A stretch of 38,223 bases of DNA. Source: an uncultured Clostridia bacterium (lineage in GTDB: Bacteria > Bacillota > Clostridia > TANB77 > CAG-508). The stretch is from the NCBI GenBank assembly GCA_934167435.1, contig CAKPKZ010000001.1:1-38223 (forward strand). The letters run 5' to 3'. The translations under genes and the position numbers were made by a program. The notes beneath the pieces are model-generated. The model had not been told where the DNA came from, ran no database searches, and saw nothing but the letters and a program-made list of their open reading frames with translations. The first letter of the stretch is position 1; each line of letters begins with the position of its first letter. This document shows, one piece after another, positions 35,589 to 38,223 of the stretch.

Positions 35589-35610
35589 TTTATTTTAAGG
35601 AGGATTTATC

Positions 35611-35874
35611 ATGGAAAGTTCAACTCAAGAAATGGTATTAATTGGATATTATCATTTTAATTCTAAAGATAAAAAACAAATATATTATGTTGTGCAATTA
35701 CTTCATAGTGAAGAGGACAAAATAAGATGTAATCTTAAAGGAACAATGATTAATGTATTTGTCGAAGATGACGTTTATCAAAAAATAGCTCAACTTGATA
35801 TTGGTACACTTGTGAAGGTTGAAATTCTACCTAATTTGTCTACAGGAAAAATATATTATAGGGTTGTGATCTAA
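35611..35874 (+). CDS. Candidate ssDNA-binding protein of inovirus (gpV-like)
   Basis: 87 residues, the same length as gpV of Ff phages. AAGGAGG precedes ATG. Strand-rich throughout: MVLIGYYHFN, IYYVVQLLH, NVFVEDDVYQKI, GTLVKVEILPNLSTGKIYYR, compatible with a small OB-fold. In filamentous phages such a protein coats single-stranded genomes before extrusion. Assignment rests on size, predicted fold and position as first gene of the module; no specific motif proves it. It overlaps the next gene by one base (TAATG). Confidence 0.55.
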   Translation: MESSTQEMVLIGYYHFNSKDKKQIYYVVQLLHSEEDKIRCNLKGTMINVFVEDDVYQKIAQLDIGTLVKVEILPNLSTGKIYYRVVI

Positions 35875-36020
35875 TGAGTGAATTAGAATACTTAAAAGGT
35901 ATATATGAACTATTACAATCTTTAACCCCCTTTATACAACTTTTAACTGGTTGTATTCAATTTGTAATTGTTTTATTTGTTGTAATAGTCTTATATAAAT
36001 TATTTAACTTATTCTTTTAA
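35874..36020 (+). CDS. Small single-helix membrane protein of inovirus
   Basis: 48 residues: MSELEYLKGIYELLQ followed by a hydrophobic helix (IQLLTGCIQFVIVLFVVIVL) and YKLFNLFF. It has the size and shape of the tip proteins pVII/pIX of filamentous phages, but these have no reliable sequence signature. Its translation is coupled to the preceding gene by TAATG. Confidence 0.6.
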   Translation: MSELEYLKGIYELLQSLTPFIQLLTGCIQFVIVLFVVIVLYKLFNLFF

Positions 36021-36157
36021 TTTTGTATTTATGTGGACTTTTATAATAGTTAGATATATGAACAAGTCATTTTTATTGATAGAAAAGAGCATATTAACAA
36101 TGAAGATATTGTGTATATTGTCTATATTATACAAAAGGGAAGAGGAAAGGAGTTCTT

Positions 36158-36304
36158 ATGTTTGAAGGTATAACAAGTGCTACATTTAGTGGTGTATTAG
36201 ATACTATAAAGGAATTAATTCCTATAGTAATACCAGCTGTTGTTGGTTTCTTAGCTTTCAGAAAAGGTTGGTCTTTCTTAAAAGGCGAAATTAGAAAAGC
36301 TTAG
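36158..36304 (+). CDS. Inovirus major coat protein (pVIII-like)
   Basis: 48 residues, ATG behind AGGAAAGGAG, the best ribosome site in the module. It has an amphipathic N-terminus (MFEGITSATFSGVLDTIKEL), one transmembrane helix (IPIVIPAVVGFLAF) and a basic C-terminus (RKGWSFLKGEIRKA) that would face the DNA. This is the classic three-part layout of filamentous-phage coat protein. It lacks a signal peptide, like the 44-residue coat protein of phage Pf3. A terminator follows directly, as after gene VIII in Ff. Its C-terminal 16 residues are matched by the end of the next protein. Confidence 0.82.
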   Translation: MFEGITSATFSGVLDTIKELIPIVIPAVVGFLAFRKGWSFLKGEIRKA

Positions 36305-36309
36305 TATAT

Positions 36310-36334
36310 GGGCTTGAGCATTAAGCTCAAGTCC
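36310..36334 (+). terminator. Terminator after the major coat gene
   Basis: GGGCTTGAGC (36310-36319) pairs with GCTCAAGTCC (36325-36334), one G-T pair, 5-nt loop, short T-run. The position matches the central terminator after gene VIII of Ff phages, which keeps coat protein mRNA abundant. Confidence 0.8.
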
Positions 36335-36359
36335 TACTTTTATGAAAGGAGAAAAATAT

Positions 36360-37052
36360 ATGAAAAATATATTGAATAATAGAATACTTGTAATATTAAG
36401 TATTTTTGTAATTTTGATAACTTCGTTATGCACAAGTTGTTTTGCTAGTAATGAAAATGCTATTACAATAAAAGATTATAAAACTGGTAAAGATTTAAAT
36501 ATTATTATGCCTTCGTTTTATAAAACTGATGGTTTTAATTATGTTCTTATACAAAATCTATCCATAGATAGTAATAATGATTACTCATCATATTGTATAA
36601 ATATTTGCAATAAGCCTTTTTATGTTCAAACTGTAAATGGGAATAAACATATATCTGTTCCGAGTGATTCAATATATTATTGGAATAATGTATATACAAC
36701 GGGAGATTTTTATTCTAATAATACAATAGACTGTTCTAGTATGTCTTTTACTTTGGATGATCATAATAGTTTTGACAGAATTTCATATTATAGGACGGAT
36801 AATGTTTCTTATAGTGTTAATTATACTAATTATGATATTTTAGATGATGAAGGCAACTTGGTTTTTCAGGGAGCTCCACAGATTCCGGAAATAACGAAAA
36901 CACTGGTGGAGCAGACAACACAAACCCAGATTCAGGAACAACTGAAACTGATGATAACTGGTTTTCTAAAATATTTAATAGTATTTGTAATCTCGGTAAT
37001 AGCATTTTGGAAGGGTTGGAAGTTCCTTTCAAAGCAATTGAAGAGGGCTTAA
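36360..37052 (+). CDS. Inovirus adsorption/minor coat protein, short form
   Basis: 230 residues from ATG at 36360 (AAAGGAG lies just before; an ATG at 36342 precedes that site). The N-terminus is a signal peptide (ILVILSIFVILITSLCTSCFA). An exported Asn/Tyr/Ser-rich domain (about 30-170) is the likely receptor-binding part, with Cys pairs. The zero frame ends in a transmembrane helix and AFWKGWKFLSKQLKRA. This aligns without gaps to the major coat end AFRKGWSFLKGEIRKA, with 8 of 16 identical. The tail would let the protein pack into the virion like a coat subunit. From about 36870 the overlapping frame is also coding-like. Confidence 0.7.
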   Translation: MKNILNNRILVILSIFVILITSLCTSCFASNENAITIKDYKTGKDLNIIMPSFYKTDGFNYVLIQNLSIDSNNDYSSYCINICNKPFYVQTVNGNKHISVPSDSIYYWNNVYTTGDFYSNNTIDCSSMSFTLDDHNSFDRISYYRTDNVSYSVNYTNYDILDDEGNLVFQGAPQIPEITKTLVEQTTQTQIQEQLKLMITGFLKYLIVFVISVIAFWKGWKFLSKQLKRA

Positions 37053-37576
37053 ATTCAATAGGAGAATTTTTTAAAAATTTAATAAGTTACTTAAATCCGT
37101 TAGATGAAAATTTTATTTTTACTAAGCTATTTTCTAATATTAATAAAATTGTTTCATGGTTAAATCCATTTAGCGAAGATTTTTTTCTTTCTAAATTATT
37201 TAGTTGGATAAACCCTTTTAGTGAAAACTTTTTTGGAAAAAAACTTATAGAACTATTTTCTGATTTATTAGAAGCTTTATTTATTCCTAATAATAATCCA
37301 TTTAGTGAGTTGTCTAATAAATTTAACACAAAATTTTCATTTATTAATCAAATTAAAGATTTATTATATAGTTTATTAGGATTTAATAATTATGGTGAAA
37401 ATTGTCCAACTTTTGAAATGACATGGAGAGGTGTTACGTTTGCTTTTATAGATTTTTCTATGTTTTTACAATATAGATTATGGTTACATGGCATTATTTT
37501 GGCTATATCTTGGTTTATATTTATCAAGAGAACATATTATAAATTACCTGGAATTATAGGAGGTTTTAGTCAATGA
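36866..37576 (+). CDS. Adsorption protein continuation in -1 frame (long form) / pIII-pVI-like protein
   Basis: This frame has no credible start: TTG at 37007 lacks a ribosome site. Reading upstream gives SGSSTDSGNNENTGG and a further Asp/Thr/Asn-rich stretch, the kind of linker found in pIII. It joins the short form if the ribosome slips back one base on GTT TTT (T-run 36862-36866), giving LVFSGSSTDSG and a protein of about 405 residues (Ff pIII has 424). After the linker come three copies of a motif (LNPLDENFIFTKLF, LNPFSEDFFLSKLF, INPFSENFFGKKLI), amphipathic helices, and a C-terminal membrane helix (LWLHGIILAISWFIFI). A missing T in the sequence, or a phase-variable tract, would look the same. 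Confidence 0.65.
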   Translation, partial: SGSSTDSGNNENTGGADNTNPDSGTTETDDNWFSKIFNSICNLGNSILEGLEVPFKAIEEGLNSIGEFFKNLISYLNPLDENFIFTKLFSNINKIVSWLNPFSEDFFLSKLFSWINPFSENFFGKKLIELFSDLLEALFIPNNNPFSELSNKFNTKFSFINQIKDLLYSLLGFNNYGENCPTFEMTWRGVTFAFIDFSMFLQYRLWLHGIILAISWFIFIKRTYYKLPGIIGGFSQ

Positions 37577-37827
37577 TTACTGAAGGAATATTAAATTTTT
37601 TAGCTTTTATCCCTCATTTATTATTAGATAACCTAGGTGAAATTTCTTTTAGTATACCAGACAATGTTTTTGATGGACTTAATAGTATATTTAATTGTTT
37701 AGGTTTTTTATTTCCTATAAGCGGACTTTTAATTATATTAGGTATTTCATTTACGATAAAATCTTTCCAAGTTATATGGGCTATTATTTTACGTATTAAA
37801 AGTTTTATACCTACAATGGGAGCATAA
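37573..37827 (+). CDS. Small hydrophobic inovirus protein (pVI-like)
   Basis: 84 residues; ATG overlaps the preceding stop (ATGA), so translation is coupled. It has two hydrophobic segments (ILNFLAFIPHLLLDNL and CLGFLFPISGLLIILGISF) and a basic end. In filamentous phages a small multi-helix protein (pVI) is encoded directly after the adsorption protein and caps the same end of the virion. Assignment is by position and topology. Confidence 0.6.
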   Translation: MITEGILNFLAFIPHLLLDNLGEISFSIPDNVFDGLNSIFNCLGFLFPISGLLIILGISFTIKSFQVIWAIILRIKSFIPTMGA

Positions 37828-37830
37828 TTT

Positions 37831-37871
37831 AAGTTTGGGGCAACGTAACCGCATGGTACTTGCCCAAACTT
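37831..37871 (+). other. Long bulged hairpin, candidate origin, packaging signal or terminator
   Basis: 37831-37843 pairs with 37860-37871 with one bulged G. Inside, GTAACC can pair with GGTAC around a GCAT loop with one bulge. It is GC-richer than any nearby stretch and lies between pVI-like and downstream genes. Confidence 0.5.
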
Positions 37872-37898
37872 ATTTGCTTATAGAAAGGGGCTAATCAA

Positions 37899-38060
37899 AT
37901 GAATAAAGATATATTTTTTTATTTATTACAAAATCGTATTTTTATAGATAGTTTAACTAATGATGAAATTGAACAAATTTATAAATTTTTTAAACATTGT
38001 CATAAAGAACGTAATATAAATATTTTTTTAGGAACAATAGAATACTTAATTAGGAGATAA
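37899..38060 (+). CDS. Small protein of unknown function in inovirus
   Basis: 53 residues, ATG behind AAAGGGG: MNKDIFFYLLQNRIFIDSLT, then a charged helix (NDEIEQIYKFFKHCHKE) and EYLIRR. It is not clearly a membrane protein. I do not recognise it. It may regulate phage gene expression or replication, judging only from size and context. Confidence 0.5.
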   Translation: MNKDIFFYLLQNRIFIDSLTNDEIEQIYKFFKHCHKERNINIFLGTIEYLIRR

Positions 38061-38065
38061 TAATT

Positions 38066-38194
38066 ATGAATTTTTATATAGGATTAATTACAATATTTTG
38101 TTATTTATATACCATTATTTCTATAATATATATATTATACACAAATGTTTGGTATCATTTTAATATTGAAAGAGAGGATAAAACGAATGAATAA
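38066..38194 (+). CDS. Small membrane protein of inovirus
   Basis: 42 residues from ATG at 38066, 5 bp after the previous stop, with TTAGGAG upstream. One hydrophobic helix (IGLITIFCYLYTIISIIYIL) then a charged tail. Its end overlaps the next gene by 8 bp. Function unknown; minor virion or assembly protein is plausible. Confidence 0.5.
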   Translation: MNFYIGLITIFCYLYTIISIIYILYTNVWYHFNIEREDKTNE

Positions 38195-38223
38195 TATATT
38201 TTATTTTATGCTTGGTTTTATAG
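38187..38223 (+). CDS. Start of a further phage gene (3' partial)
   Basis: ATG at 38187 behind GAGAGG; only MNNIFYFMLGFI is visible before the window ends. The hydrophobic start and place in the order would suit a membrane assembly protein such as pI (Zot-like), but this cannot be told from 12 residues. Confidence 0.4.
   Translation, partial: MNNIFYFMLGFI

Larger units (their letters stand above)
35498..38223 (+). mobile_element. Inovirus (filamentous phage) prophage, left part
   Basis: The gene order fits filamentous phages: small candidate ssDNA-binding protein, small single-helix protein, 48-residue major coat protein, terminator, adsorption protein with signal peptide and low-complexity linker, then small hydrophobic proteins. 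All are on one strand, closely spaced, each with a strong ribosome site. Two long hairpins are candidate replication or packaging signals. The ATPase pI (Zot) and Rep were not seen and would lie beyond the window. The left edge is set tentatively at the 21-bp repeat. Confidence 0.78.

Overview
The window comes from a very AT-rich, spore-forming member of the Clostridia, probably an uncultured gut lineage. The evidence is low-GC codon use, strong AGGAGG ribosome sites, a class A-type RNase P RNA, a sufCBDSU operon of Firmicutes type, and a set of sporulation and germination genes (cwlJ, gerQ, dpaB, cotJABC). No tRNA, rRNA or CRISPR array was seen.

Layout. 1-3.3 kb: a GT8-acyltransferase fusion (cut by the window start), a second acyltransferase and an FtsZ-family gene. 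3.4-8.7 kb: an IscR-like Rrf2 regulator, a promoter with two tandem operators, and the Suf iron-sulphur assembly operon. 8.8-13.6 kb: uvrB, a CwlJ/GerQ germination pair and two alpha/beta hydrolases. 13.7-17.2 kb: pta followed by two tandem acetate kinases. 17.3-24.8 kb: dpaB and the cotJ spore-coat operon, in which cotJC is split in frame by a 5.6 kb element. That element carries a serine recombinase, a TPM/LemA pair, a C39-like protein and a Fic-like gene. 25-32.4 kb: der-plsY-gpsA, small hypotheticals, rnpB, rho and an MmcQ/YjbR-MGMT fusion. 32.4-35.5 kb: gene remnants and an ABC exporter bracketed by a 21-bp direct repeat. 35.5 kb to the end: the left part of a filamentous-phage (inovirus) prophage with a small candidate ssDNA-binding protein, a major coat protein, an adsorption protein and small membrane proteins.

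Three observations stand out. (1) Three otherwise intact genes (ftsZ-like, uvrB, fic-like) each need a +1 frameshift. In every case the zero-frame codon at the shift is CGG, and skipping its C restores a glycine GGN codon. By eye I found no in-frame CGG in any other host-type gene; the only others are in foreign cargo (TPM, LemA) and a phage-like remnant. This suggests CGG is unassigned and works as a +1 shift or quadruplet site, unless it is a systematic sequencing error. (2) cotJC is interrupted so that excision would restore a 196-residue protein exactly in frame, like the skin element of sigK. (3) In the inovirus, the adsorption-protein gene appears to be read in two overlapping frames. 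One gives a short form whose C-terminus imitates the major coat protein. The other, reached by a -1 shift on a T-run, gives a long form with a Gly/Ser/Thr/Asn linker.
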